Assembly (NCBI GenBank): GCA_938027685.1
Contig: CALJAM010000017.1
Location: forward strand, 42,742 to 106,741
DNA length: 64,000 nt
Direction of reading: 5' to 3'
Source of the DNA: an uncultured Bryobacteraceae bacterium
GTDB taxonomy: Bacteria; Acidobacteriota; Terriglobia; Bryobacterales; Bryobacteraceae
The notes beneath the pieces were generated by a model. That model had not been told where the DNA came from. It made no database searches and was given only the letters and a program-made list of their open reading frames with translations. This document shows, piece by piece, positions 1 to 10,117 of the stretch; position 1 is the stretch's first letter; every line of letters starts with the position of its first letter. A program made the position numbers and the translations under genes.

Positions 1-1069
<1,069 letters not shown>

Positions 1070-1081
1070 CAGCCGTTTATT

Positions 1082-2050
1082 ATGGCTGAGGTGGGAGCGT
1101 TCTATCAGGCGCTACCGAAGGCCGAGCTGCACCTCCATCTGGAGGGCTCGCTTACGTTGGAAACTATCCGCGAAATCGAGCCTTCGCTCGCTCAAGAGGA
1201 GATTCGCCGGCACTACCGCACGAGCGGAGATTTCGCGAGCTTCCTCGCCTCGTTCGTGTGGGTGCTCGGCTTCCTGCGCGGGCCGCGAGAGTACGCGCTG
1301 GCGGCGCGACGCCTGCTGGAAAGACTGGCGGCGGAGAACGTACGGTACGCGGAAATCACGCTTTCGGCCGGCGTCATGTTGCGGCGCAAGCAGGATTTCG
1401 ACGCGATCTTCGGGGCCCTGCGACGCGAGGCCGAAGTGTCTCCGGTGCAGGTCCGCTGGATTCTGGATGCAGTGCGACAGTTCGGCGCGGCCGAGGCCAT
1501 GGCGGTGGCGGAGCTGGCCGCCGCGTACCGCGACCAAGGGGTGGTGGCTTTCGGTATCGGCGGTGACGAGCAGGCCGGGCCCGTGGATTGGTTCGCCGAG
1601 GTATTCCGCTACGCGCAGCGCGCGAGCCTTCATCTGACGGTGCATGCCGGAGAGTTCGCAGGAGCGGATTCGGTGCGCCGTGCGGTGGAGCTCGGCGCCG
1701 AGCGCATCGGCCACGGCGTGCACGCCATCGAAGACCCGTCGGTGGTGCGTCTGCTGAGCGAACGAGGAATCCCGCTGGAAATCTGCCTGAGCAGTAACGT
1801 CGCGACGGGCGCGGCGCCACGTCTGGCCGACCACCCGCTACCCGAGTTCCTGCGGGCGGGCGTGCCGGTCACGCTCAACACCGACGATCCCGGATTGTTT
1901 GGGACTACGCTCTCAGCGGAGTACGAGCTGGCGGCGCGCCAGTTCGCTTTGGTCGACGAACAGATCCGGCAGATCGCCGCGAACGGCTTCCGCTACGCCT
2001 TCGACTTCAAGCCGCCGGTTCAAGCTGGATCTGACGCCACATGCCCTTGA
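1082..2050 (+). CDS. add: Adenosine deaminase
   Basis: Zinc-dependent hydrolase converting adenosine to inosine (purine salvage), 322 residues from the ATG at 1082. An upstream in-frame ATG at 998 would overlap glgB and adds non-conserved sequence. Visible metal and catalytic residues are H17 and H19 in AELHLHLEGSL, H188 and E191 in VHAGE, H211 in RIGHGVHA, and D268/D269 in NTDDPG, all in family order. The protein ends soon after the last conserved helix, so its C terminus is slightly short compared with E. coli Add. Its final 44 bp overlap the convergent epimerase gene. An adenine deaminase or aminofutalosine deaminase role is possible, because the family is not separable by motif alone. Confidence 0.88.
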   Translation: MAEVGAFYQALPKAELHLHLEGSLTLETIREIEPSLAQEEIRRHYRTSGDFASFLASFVWVLGFLRGPREYALAARRLLERLAAENVRYAEITLSAGVMLRRKQDFDAIFGALRREAEVSPVQVRWILDAVRQFGAAEAMAVAELAAAYRDQGVVAFGIGGDEQAGPVDWFAEVFRYAQRASLHLTVHAGEFAGADSVRRAVELGAERIGHGVHAIEDPSVVRLLSERGIPLEICLSSNVATGAAPRLADHPLPEFLRAGVPVTLNTDDPGLFGTTLSAEYELAARQFALVDEQIRQIAANGFRYAFDFKPPVQAGSDATCP

Positions 2051-2876
2051 TGAAGTTGAGCCCCTCGGCGGCCAACTGCTCAGGCGAATCGGCCAGCTTG
2101 CGCCAGATGCAGCACAGGCGCGCGATCTTCTCCATGTCAGGGTCGAAGGACTCGATGGTGACGCAGCCGTCGTAGCCCACCCGTTTCAAGGCGCGGAAGA
2201 AATCGGCCCAAGGCACCAGCCCCGTACCCGGTATCCCCCGCTGGTTTTCGCAGGCGTGCACGTAGCCGAGCAGCGGTCCGGCCTCGAGGACGGCCGCCCA
2301 GATGCTGTTCTCCTCCCGGATCATGTGGAAGGTGTCCAGGTGCACGCGGACGTTGGGAAGGCCCACTTCGCGGGCGAAACGCACGGCGTCGGCCGCCGTG
2401 TTGATGAAGTGCGATTCGAAACGGTTCACAGGTTCGATCCCCAGCACCAGCTCCGGGTTCTGCGCCAGCGCATACTCCGCGATCTCACGATAGCCCTCCA
2501 CTGCCCAGTTCCACTCCTGCTCCGTGCGCGGTTTGCCCGTGAGGTAGCCCCAGCCGCAGTAGATCATGCCGCCAAAGACGCGTGCGCCTGCCTCGTTGCT
2601 CAAGTCGATCAGTCGCTTGGAGAATTCGATGCCGTTGCGCCGGATCTGTGGGTCTGGGGAAATGATGTTGTACTCGGCCGGCATCCCGTAACCGGTGTTG
2701 ATCACCAATCCCAGGTCGGCCGCCGCGCGGCGAACTTTGGCGGCCGGGAAGTTGTCGGGGTCGAAAGGAATGATCTCGACGGCGTCGAAGCCCAGCGCCT
2801 TGCACTTGTCGAGCAAGGGCAGGTCTTTTTCGAGAAACGTCTCGCGGAACAGTAGCGAGTGTATGCCGAACAGCAT
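2007..2876 (-). CDS. Ketose 3-epimerase (D-tagatose/D-psicose 3-epimerase family)
   Basis: Sugar epimerase of the xylose-isomerase-like TIM-barrel superfamily, 289 residues. Ketose 3-epimerases invert C3 of ketohexoses or ketopentoses using a metal held by two Glu, Asp and His. Here E148 (in GIEPVNRFE), D181 (in VHLDTFHM), H207 and E242 (in TIESFD) fit those roles. The IEPVNRFE stretch is characteristic of the tagatose/psicose/allulose epimerase branch rather than hydroxypyruvate isomerase. No signal peptide is present, so it is cytoplasmic. It converges on add with a 44-bp overlap. The substrate cannot be deduced from sequence; a broad role in rare-sugar metabolism fits the other isomerases in the window. 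Confidence 0.82.
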   Translation of the reverse strand: MLFGIHSLLFRETFLEKDLPLLDKCKALGFDAVEIIPFDPDNFPAAKVRRAAADLGLVINTGYGMPAEYNIISPDPQIRRNGIEFSKRLIDLSNEAGARVFGGMIYCGWGYLTGKPRTEQEWNWAVEGYREIAEYALAQNPELVLGIEPVNRFESHFINTAADAVRFAREVGLPNVRVHLDTFHMIREENSIWAAVLEAGPLLGYVHACENQRGIPGTGLVPWADFFRALKRVGYDGCVTIESFDPDMEKIARLCCIWRKLADSPEQLAAEGLNFIKGMWRQIQLEPAA

Positions 2877-2959
2877 GCCAATTAGGTTAGTTCCGGCAGC
2901 GGCGAGCGCGCAACGCCCCGCCTGCAGCCGGGCCGGAGAGTCCGGTTACATTGAAATTA

Positions 2960-5332
2960 ATGACTGGGATTGCGCTGGGGATGCTGTTGCTGTTCAACGC
3001 GGACCTGCGGATCGTGGTCTGCGATCCCGAAGGGCGGCCGCTGGTCGGGGCAAACGTGGAGGTCTCCGGGCGGGGCTTCCATTTCACGGGTCTCACGGGC
3101 AGCGACGGCGCACTCCTCGTAGCGACGCCCGCCTCCGGCACGTACCGCGTACGCGCCGACGCAGCAGGTTATTTCGAGGCGGCCCGCGAGGTCACCGCGC
3201 CGGCGGAAGTCGAGTTCGTGCTGGCGCCGCTGACGGAACGCGTCGAGCGGGTCGACGTCTCCGCCGCAGGGGATGCCTCCGCTCAGCCTCCCGTCGCCGG
3301 CGTTGCAGCCACGCCCGCGCGCCCAACCAGCGTGCGCGAGGCTTTGCCTCTAATCCCCGGCGTGTCGCGAACGCTACGAGGAGAGCTGGTGATCTCGGAC
3401 GCCGCCGAGCACCGCAGCACCATGCTCGTCAACGGGCTCGACGCCACGGATCCCGCCACGGGCAAGTTCGGCGCGACGGTGCCGCTGGAGGCGGTGGCCG
3501 CCTTCCAGCTCGAAAAGAATCCCCTGTTGGCAGAGTACGGCCGATTCACGACCGGCGTGGTCACCGTGGAGACCCGAAGCGCGGGAGAGCGCTGGATCTG
3601 GCTGCTCAACGATCCGACTCCCGAACTGCGCATCCGCAGCGGCCGGTTGCAGGGCATTCGCGGCTTCACGCCCAGGCTAAGCGCGGGCGGGCCTCTCGGC
3701 CGCAAGTCGGTCGGCTTGTGGCAATCGATCGAGTATGTCTTCAAGGAATCTCCCATCCTTACCCAACCCTTTCCCCGCAACGAGACGCGCCGGCAAGCCT
3801 GGAACTCCCTGACCCAGTTGGACGCCACGCTAGACGGTCGGCACTTGCTCAGCGGCACGCTGCACGCGGCCCCGGAGCGCCTCGATTATGTCGGGCTGAG
3901 CTTCTACGATCCGCAGGAGTCGACTCCCAGTTTTCGCGGTCGCGAGTGGATGGCGGCCGTGGCTTACAGTACGGTGCTGGCGGGCGGGTGGTTGGAAAGT
4001 GCGGTCGCCCGAAAATCCGTCCATGGGTTGACCCGACCCCAGGGCGACGACGGTCTGCAGATGTTTCCCAACCGTCACGAAGGCTATTACCCGTTCCGCC
4101 ACGCGCGGCAGGCGGATCGTTGGCAGGCGCGCCTCCGCTACCTGGCCGCACCCAGGCGGGGGCACCAACTTACGATCGGGGGCCGTCTGTTGCGCAGCGA
4201 TGCGGAGGGCGTCTGGAAGGGATCGCGAGTGACGATTCGAGACTGGGATGAGGCAGTGCTGAGAGAGATCCGTTTTCTCGACCGGCCGGGCTTTGCCCAA
4301 CGGGACCGGGAAACGAGCTGGTTCGTGCAGGATAAGTGGGCGGTGACGCGGCGGCTGAGCCTCGATCTCGGCTTGCGAATGGATGAGCAGCGCGCAGCGC
4401 GGGCCGTGCGCTGGGCGCCGCGCTTCTCGGCCGCGTGGTCGTTACGTGCGGATGGTAGCGCGGTGGTTCGCGCCGGCTACGGTTGGTTTTTTGACCGTCT
4501 TCCGCTGAATGTCTTCGGGTTCGAAAGCTACCCTGAGCGTCTCGAGGGGGAGCTTCGCCGCAACGTGCTCGTGCGCGAAGGTCTCTCTCCGCGAGCGCGA
4601 GTCTGGACCGTACAGTTTGATCAGCAGCTTTCCTCTTGGATTTACTCGAGGGTGCGCTTTACCGAGAACCGGGCCTCGCGGCTGCTTGTCGTCCGACCGA
4701 ATCCGGGCGAGCTGCGGCTCGGGCCTGAAGGAAGTTCTTTGACGCGACACGCCGAGGTGGTCTGGCGCCTGCGCTTCGGGCCGGAGCGCGAGCTGTTTGC
4801 CTCGTACGTGTATTCGTGGGCGCGGGCCCACTTGAACGAATTCAGCCAGTATCTGGGAGACTTCAGCGCAGTGCTGGTGCGGCCCGACGCCCGGGCCACG
4901 CCGCCGGGGAACCTCCCGCACCGCTTCCTCCTGTGGGGATCATGGCGCCTGACGCCGGCGCTGCGGCCGACGGAAAAGAGCGGGTTGTGGCCGCCCTCGC
5001 TGTCAGCCATGCAGCCTCGCCGCGGCTGGCGGTTGTTTCCCGTGCTCGAGTACCGCAACGGCTTCCCCTACTCCGCTCTCAACGCCGCCCAGGACTACGC
5101 CGAGCCTCCCAACAGTCGCCGTTTCCCCAGTTTCTTCTCGCTGGACCTGAGACTGGCCAAAGACATCCCGGCGGGCAAGCGGAGGGTGGCGCGCATCTCC
5201 TTCAGCTTCTTTAATTTGACTAACCACTTCAATCCCGATACGGTGCGCTGGAACGTGGCCGATCCCCAGTTCGGCGAGTTTCTAGGCCATCGCCGCCGCC
5301 GTCAGCGGGTCGACTTCGACATCTTTTTCTGA
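2960..5332 (+). CDS. TonB-dependent receptor-like outer membrane protein
   Basis: Probable outer-membrane substrate receptor, 790 residues. A short hydrophobic signal segment (GIALGMLLLF) is followed by a carboxypeptidase-regulatory-like beta sandwich (roughly residues 15-95), a plug-like region (REALPLIPGVSRT, then LVNGLDATDP) and a long beta barrel. The barrel ends in an aromatic strand (RVDFDIFF), as expected for BAM-dependent insertion. The architecture matches the Oar-like receptors that are abundant in Acidobacteriota. ATG at 2960 is preferred over the in-frame TTG at 2951 because it begins the hydrophobic signal directly. No ligand-specific partner (SusD-like) lies nearby. It is shorter than the usual 1,000-1,100 residues of this family, so the barrel may be reduced. 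Confidence 0.75.
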   Translation: MTGIALGMLLLFNADLRIVVCDPEGRPLVGANVEVSGRGFHFTGLTGSDGALLVATPASGTYRVRADAAGYFEAAREVTAPAEVEFVLAPLTERVERVDVSAAGDASAQPPVAGVAATPARPTSVREALPLIPGVSRTLRGELVISDAAEHRSTMLVNGLDATDPATGKFGATVPLEAVAAFQLEKNPLLAEYGRFTTGVVTVETRSAGERWIWLLNDPTPELRIRSGRLQGIRGFTPRLSAGGPLGRKSVGLWQSIEYVFKESPILTQPFPRNETRRQAWNSLTQLDATLDGRHLLSGTLHAAPERLDYVGLSFYDPQESTPSFRGREWMAAVAYSTVLAGGWLESAVARKSVHGLTRPQGDDGLQMFPNRHEGYYPFRHARQADRWQARLRYLAAPRRGHQLTIGGRLLRSDAEGVWKGSRVTIRDWDEAVLREIRFLDRPGFAQRDRETSWFVQDKWAVTRRLSLDLGLRMDEQRAARAVRWAPRFSAAWSLRADGSAVVRAGYGWFFDRLPLNVFGFESYPERLEGELRRNVLVREGLSPRARVWTVQFDQQLSSWIYSRVRFTENRASRLLVVRPNPGELRLGPEGSSLTRHAEVVWRLRFGPERELFASYVYSWARAHLNEFSQYLGDFSAVLVRPDARATPPGNLPHRFLLWGSWRLTPALRPTEKSGLWPPSLSAMQPRRGWRLFPVLEYRNGFPYSALNAAQDYAEPPNSRRFPSFFSLDLRLAKDIPAGKRRVARISFSFFNLTNHFNPDTVRWNVADPQFGEFLGHRRRRQRVDFDIFF

Positions 5333-5373
5333 GGGCGAGCGGGGGAGTCGCGCGGCGGCAGCCCTGTGCCAGA

Positions 5374-7995
5374 ATGAAGAATGTGACGGGTCACGAGATT
5401 CGCCGCAAGTTTCTCGATTTCTTCGCCGAGCGCGGTCATCGGATCGTGCGCTCGTCATCCCTGGTGCCGGCCAACGATCCGACGCTGCTATTCACCAACG
5501 CCGGCATGAACCAGTTCAAGGACGTTTTCCTTGGACTGGAGCGCCGCGACTACACGCGTGCGGCCTCGGCGCAGAAGTGCGTCCGCGCGGGCGGCAAGCA
5601 CAACGATCTGGAGAACGTCGGCTACACGCGCCGCCACCATACCTTCTTTGAGATGCTCGGTAACTTCAGCTTTGGCGACTACTTCAAGGCCGAGGCCATC
5701 GAGTTCGCCTGGGACCTGGTCACCAATCACTTCGGTCTGCCCAAGGATCGGATCTACATCACGGTTTTCCGCGAGGACGACGAGGCGGCCGAGCTGTGGC
5801 GCAAGATCGCCGGCGTGCCCCGTGAGCGCATCTTCCGCGGCGACGAGAAGGACAATTTCTGGCAGATGGGAGAGACCGGTCCCTGCGGTCCCTGTTCGGA
5901 GATCCACTACGACCTGGGGCCGGGTGCCTCCGAGATTCCCGGGGAGGATCCGCCTTTCCCCGCCGAGTCCGGTCGGTACGTGGAAATCTGGAACCTGGTG
6001 TTCATGCAGTACAACCGCTCCACCGACGGCACCCTGACGCTGCTGCCCAAACCCTCCATCGACACCGGAATGGGACTGGAGCGGTTGGCCGCCGTGCTGC
6101 AAGGCAAGCTTTCCAACTTCGACACCGACTTGATCCGTCCCATCATCGACGCGGCCGCGCGGCGTTTTGGTGTGGTTTACGGTGAGGATCCGCGCGTCGA
6201 CGTCGCGCTGCGCATTGCGGCCGACCATGCCCGCGCCGCCGCCTTCCTGATCCACGACGGCGTCATTCCGTCCAACGACGGCCGCGGCTACGTTCTGCGC
6301 AAGATCATGCGCCGCGCCATGCGGCACGCCCGCCGCATCGGGGTGGAGGAGCCCTTCCTGTACGAACTTACGGGAGTAGTGGCTGAGCTGATGCGTCCCG
6401 CTTACCCCGAGCTCATGGAAAGCGTGCCGCGCGTAGCGCGTATCGTGCGCGACGAAGAGCACCGCTACGCGACCACGTTCGCGGTAGCCGAACGCGTCTT
6501 TCACGACGAGGCCAAGGCTGCCGCGCACGGGGTGCTGCCAGGCCACGTCGCCTTCAAACTGTACGATACGTACGGCCTGCCGCTGGATGAGCAAGAAGAG
6601 ATGGCCCGCGAGTATGGCCTGGTGATTGACCGTGAAGGCTTCGAGCGCGAAATGCAGCGGCAAAGGGAGCGGGCGCGTGCGAGCTGGAAGGGCGCCGAGA
6701 AGGCGGTCATCGCCCCGGTCTGGCAGGAGTTGCTCGCACGGGGCCGCACCGAGTTTCTCGGCTACGAGTCGCTGGAGAGCCTGGCTACGGTCCTGGGACT
6801 GGTCGTCGAGGAGCAACCGCGGCAGCGGCTCGAACCCGGCGAGCGGGCTGAGATCGTGCTGGACCGCACGCCTTTCTACGCGGAGGGCGGCGGGCAGGTC
6901 GGCGACCGTGGCGCCCTTGTCGATCCTGCCACGGGCGAGAAGCTGGCCGAGGTGGAACACACGTACGCTCCGCTGCCCGGTCTGACGGCGCACCGCATCC
7001 GCGTGCTGGCGCCCCTGGAGGTCGGTCGGACGGTCCGTGCGCAGGTGGACGTCGAGCCGCGACTGGCCACCATGCGCAATCACACGGCGACGCACCTGCT
7101 GCACGCTGCGCTGCGCCAGGTGTTGGGGCCACACGTCAAGCAGGCCGGCAGCGTGGTCGAACCGGAACGGCTGCGCTTCGACTTCACCCATTACGCCGCC
7201 ATGGACGAAGCAGAGCTCGAGGAAGTCGAGCGACTGGTCAATCAGCGCATTCTGGAGAACCTGCCGGTCCAGGCGGAGATCATGGAGCTGGAGCAGGCGC
7301 TGGCCGCCGGGGCCATGGCTCTCTTTGGCGAGAAGTACGGCGACCGTGTGCGCGTGGTTACCGTACCCGGCTTCAGTCGCGAGCTGTGCGGCGGAACCCA
7401 TGTCAGGCGTACGGGCGATATCGGCATGATGAAGATCGTCTACGAAAACTCGATCTCAGCGGGGGTCCGTCGGATCGAAGCGGTCACCGGAGAGGGCGCT
7501 TGGCGGCGTTTCCGTCGCACCGAGGAGAACCTGGCGAAAGTATCCGGGCTGCTGCGCGTGTCGGCGGAAGAGGCCGTGGTGCAACTGGAGAAGCTGCTGG
7601 CCGAGCACAAAGCCCTCGAAAAGCAGCTCGAGCAGCTCAAGATGCGGGTGGCGCGGGCTGAAACCGAGCGGCTGCGCGAGCAGGCCGTCCCCGTGAAGTC
7701 GGTGCGGGTCGTGGCCGCGCCGGTTGACGCAATGGATCGGGCCCAGTTGCGGTCCCTGGCCGACTCCCTGCGCAACCAGGGCGTGGATGTCGTGGTGCTG
7801 GCGGCGCCCGGCGGAGAGATGGTGGCCGCAGTGCGCAAAGAGCTCGCCGGCAAGATCCACGCCGGCAAGCTCATCCAGGCCACCGGCGCCCGGGGTGGGG
7901 GACGGCCCGATCTGGCCGAAGGTGGACTGAAGGATCCCGGCTCGCTGGACCAGGCGTTAAGCCGTGTAGCCCCTGCGGTCGAGGCTCTACTGTGA
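5374..7995 (+). CDS. alaS: Alanyl-tRNA synthetase
   Basis: Charges tRNA-Ala in the cytoplasm; 873 residues, a normal family length. The N-terminal class-II catalytic domain opens with the conserved RRKFLDFFAERGH and has LFTNAGMNQFKD and the HHTFFEMLGNFSFGDYF block. The editing domain has the zinc motif H570-x3-H574 (NHTATHLL) and C672-x3-H676 (CGGTHV). A coiled region (about residues 720-770) leads to the C-Ala domain, ending in GGGRPDLAEGG. All key residues are present, including those that clear mischarged Ser/Gly. Its stop overlaps the GTG start of the following ypdA gene (GTGA), so the two are translationally coupled. Confidence 0.98.
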   Translation: MKNVTGHEIRRKFLDFFAERGHRIVRSSSLVPANDPTLLFTNAGMNQFKDVFLGLERRDYTRAASAQKCVRAGGKHNDLENVGYTRRHHTFFEMLGNFSFGDYFKAEAIEFAWDLVTNHFGLPKDRIYITVFREDDEAAELWRKIAGVPRERIFRGDEKDNFWQMGETGPCGPCSEIHYDLGPGASEIPGEDPPFPAESGRYVEIWNLVFMQYNRSTDGTLTLLPKPSIDTGMGLERLAAVLQGKLSNFDTDLIRPIIDAAARRFGVVYGEDPRVDVALRIAADHARAAAFLIHDGVIPSNDGRGYVLRKIMRRAMRHARRIGVEEPFLYELTGVVAELMRPAYPELMESVPRVARIVRDEEHRYATTFAVAERVFHDEAKAAAHGVLPGHVAFKLYDTYGLPLDEQEEMAREYGLVIDREGFEREMQRQRERARASWKGAEKAVIAPVWQELLARGRTEFLGYESLESLATVLGLVVEEQPRQRLEPGERAEIVLDRTPFYAEGGGQVGDRGALVDPATGEKLAEVEHTYAPLPGLTAHRIRVLAPLEVGRTVRAQVDVEPRLATMRNHTATHLLHAALRQVLGPHVKQAGSVVEPERLRFDFTHYAAMDEAELEEVERLVNQRILENLPVQAEIMELEQALAAGAMALFGEKYGDRVRVVTVPGFSRELCGGTHVRRTGDIGMMKIVYENSISAGVRRIEAVTGEGAWRRFRRTEENLAKVSGLLRVSAEEAVVQLEKLLAEHKALEKQLEQLKMRVARAETERLREQAVPVKSVRVVAAPVDAMDRAQLRSLADSLRNQGVDVVVLAAPGGEMVAAVRKELAGKIHAGKLIQATGARGGGRPDLAEGGLKDPGSLDQALSRVAPAVEALL

Positions 7996-8990
7996 AAATC
8001 CCGGCGATTGTAGTGGGCGCGGGCCCTACCGGTCTGGCCTGTGCGATCGAGCTGAAACGGGCGGGCGTCGAGAGCCTGGTGATCGAGAAAGGCTGTCTCC
8101 TGAATTCGATTTATAACTACCCCACCCATATGACCTTCTTCACGACGCCCGAGCTGCTCGAAATCGGCGACGTGCCGTTCACCTGCGCGGGCGAGAAGCC
8201 GACCCGGCTGGAAGCGCTCAAATACTATCGTGGCGTCGCCCGGCACTATGGACTGAAAGTGCGTCAGTACGAGCGCGTCGAGGAAATCCACGGCGAGGAC
8301 GACGACTTTCGGGTCCTGACGGCCGATCTCTGGGGACGCTGTCACGCCTATCAGGCGCGTAAGATCGTTCTGGCTACCGGTTACTATGATCGGCCGAACT
8401 TACTCGGAATTCCCGGCGAGGAGCTGCCGAAAGTAAGTCACTATTACAAGGAACCTCACCCATATTGCGACACGGATGTCGCAGTGATCGGCGGACGCAA
8501 TTCGGCCGCGATCGCCGCGCTGGAGCTTTACCGCGCGGGTGCGCGCGTCGCCTTGATCCATCGCGGTGCTACCCTGTCGGATCACATCAAGTATTGGATC
8601 CGACCCGACCTGGAAAATCGCATCCGCAACGGCGAGATCCGGGCCTATTTCCGTTCCCGTGTATTGAGGATCCTACCGCGGGAAATCGAGGTGGAGACGC
8701 CCGAGGGCCTGATTCGGCTCGAAAACGATTTCGTCCTGGCCATGACCGGTTACCATCCCGACACGGACTTTCTGGCTTCGGTGGGAATCCGTTTCGATCC
8801 CGCCGGCGGAAAGCCGCGTACGAACCCGCAAACACTGGAAAGCGAAAGGCCAGGCATTTACCTTGCGGGCGTAGTGGTAGCGGGCATGCACACCAACGAG
8901 ATTTTCATCGAGAACGGGCGGCATCACGCCCGCCGTATCGCACGCGACATTGCCGCTCGCCTCGGCCTCAGTTCCAGTTCAGGATTCTGA
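7992..8990 (+). CDS. ypdA: YpdA-family bacillithiol disulfide reductase (FAD/NADPH)
   Basis: Flavoprotein of 332 residues. The N-terminal FAD-binding motif is GAGPTG (about residues 8-13) and a second nucleotide-binding motif is VIGGRNSAAIAAL (about 164-176). The conserved YNYPTHMTFFTTPELLEIGDVPF-type segment begins near residue 37, and the C-terminal ATG-like element carries IYLAGVV with HTNEIFIENGR. These match YpdA, which in bacteria using bacillithiol reduces oxidised bacillithiol with NADPH; no CxxC pair is present, as expected. The GTG start overlaps the alaS stop. The last 23 bp overlap the convergent amidohydrolase gene. The family assignment is strong; use of bacillithiol by this organism is an inference. 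Confidence 0.88.
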   Translation: MKIPAIVVGAGPTGLACAIELKRAGVESLVIEKGCLLNSIYNYPTHMTFFTTPELLEIGDVPFTCAGEKPTRLEALKYYRGVARHYGLKVRQYERVEEIHGEDDDFRVLTADLWGRCHAYQARKIVLATGYYDRPNLLGIPGEELPKVSHYYKEPHPYCDTDVAVIGGRNSAAIAALELYRAGARVALIHRGATLSDHIKYWIRPDLENRIRNGEIRAYFRSRVLRILPREIEVETPEGLIRLENDFVLAMTGYHPDTDFLASVGIRFDPAGGKPRTNPQTLESERPGIYLAGVVVAGMHTNEIFIENGRHHARRIARDIAARLGLSSSSGF

Positions 8991-10074
8991 GCGCGTTGCC
9001 TCGATAGAGTTTTTCCAGCGTCTCAGGCGACAGCTCGAGACCGTAGTGGCGCCACCAGATGCGTCCCGGCATGTATTCGTCCGGCGTTTCCAGCAGCCTC
9101 CACCACATCCGGTACATGTGCGCCTCGCGCCCCATGTCGGTGCCGAAGAGCACGCGATCGGCGTAGTACTCGAGGAAGCGGCGGGCAAAGCGAGGCTGGC
9201 GGCCCAACTCGTAATCGCGCGCGGAAATGTCCACGTACAGATTCGGGAAGCGGTCGAGGGCGCGCGCCAGAGCGGCCAGGTCGTTGCCCTGGTTGCTCAG
9301 GTGGCAGAGGATGAACGTCGTCCGGGGATGCCGCGCAAGCAGCCGGTCGCGTCGGGCGAGCAGCTCCTCGTAGCTGAGCACGTCCTTGCCGTAGAGATTG
9401 AAGTGCTGGAAATCAGGCGTGCGTTCCTGTGTGGGGCCGAGAGGGCGCCAGCAGGACGGATGATCTGCGACATGAAGGTTGACGGGCAGTTTGAGCTCGG
9501 CGCACTTGCGCCAGAGCGGGTCCAGGCGGGGATCGTCGAGATGCAGGCGCTTGCCCGGCGGTCGGCTCTCGTTCTGCAGGCCGGAGCCCTTGTCGGTGAG
9601 CTCGCCCACGCCGCGGGCTCCCATCCGATAGCAGCGCTCGAGCTCACGCACCACCCGCTCAGGGTAGTCCGGCGCGTCGATGTCGTGCGTATCGATCGCA
9701 CACCAGAGCTGGAAGCGGTTGGGATAGCGTTTCAGGTAGAGCTCGACCTGGCGCGCGAACTCCTCGCCCACGGCGCCCGTGAACACGATCGACTTCTCGA
9801 TGCCGACCTCATCCATGGTCCGCACCCACTCATCCACGTCGGCGGGCCCGCGGATGTTGCTCATGAAAGTGTGGGTGTGAACGTCGATGACGGGGAAGCG
9901 CGCCTTCGCGACGTGCGTTTCAGGCACCACGAGGGACGATTCAGGCCGGTAGTCCTTCAATAGGACCGTATCCATCGGACCCGGCTGCACTTTCACTCCG
10001 TACTTGACCGTCTCCTGCGGCTGCGCCCAGACCACGGCCGCCATAGCAAGAAAGGAAGCGCCACAGCGCACCAT
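8968..10074 (-). CDS. Exported amidohydrolase (amidohydrolase 2 family)
   Basis: Metal-dependent TIM-barrel hydrolase of the PF04909 type, 368 residues. The start at 10074 gives a classical signal peptide ending in A-V-V-W-A-Q; upstream in-frame codons add sequence without features. The metal motif is H66-x-H68 (DVHTHTF). Further ligands are likely in NLHVADHP and ILCHLSNQGND, and the final Asp in LFGTDMG. Members act on carboxylates and lactones by hydrolysis or decarboxylation; the substrate here is unknown. The gene is divergent from the Tat-exported isomerase (start-to-start 43 bp), which suggests a shared control region, and converges with ypdA with a 23-bp overlap. A periplasmic lactonase acting on sugar acids would fit the neighbourhood, but this is speculation. 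Confidence 0.8.
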   Translation of the reverse strand: MVRCGASFLAMAAVVWAQPQETVKYGVKVQPGPMDTVLLKDYRPESSLVVPETHVAKARFPVIDVHTHTFMSNIRGPADVDEWVRTMDEVGIEKSIVFTGAVGEEFARQVELYLKRYPNRFQLWCAIDTHDIDAPDYPERVVRELERCYRMGARGVGELTDKGSGLQNESRPPGKRLHLDDPRLDPLWRKCAELKLPVNLHVADHPSCWRPLGPTQERTPDFQHFNLYGKDVLSYEELLARRDRLLARHPRTTFILCHLSNQGNDLAALARALDRFPNLYVDISARDYELGRQPRFARRFLEYYADRVLFGTDMGREAHMYRMWWRLLETPDEYMPGRIWWRHYGLELSPETLEKLYRGNALRILNWN

Positions 10075-10117
10075 GCTTTTGATAGTATCATTCGTTTCCC
10101 CGGAGGTAAGAAAAGCC

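Noticed and set aside
3830..4300. Minus-strand frame opposite the first TonB-type receptor
   Set aside because: Shadow of the barrel-coding region without motifs or ribosome site.
5488..7401. Minus-strand open frame of 637 codons opposite alaS
   Set aside because: Exact shadow of alaS codons; no conserved motif, and alaS is certain.
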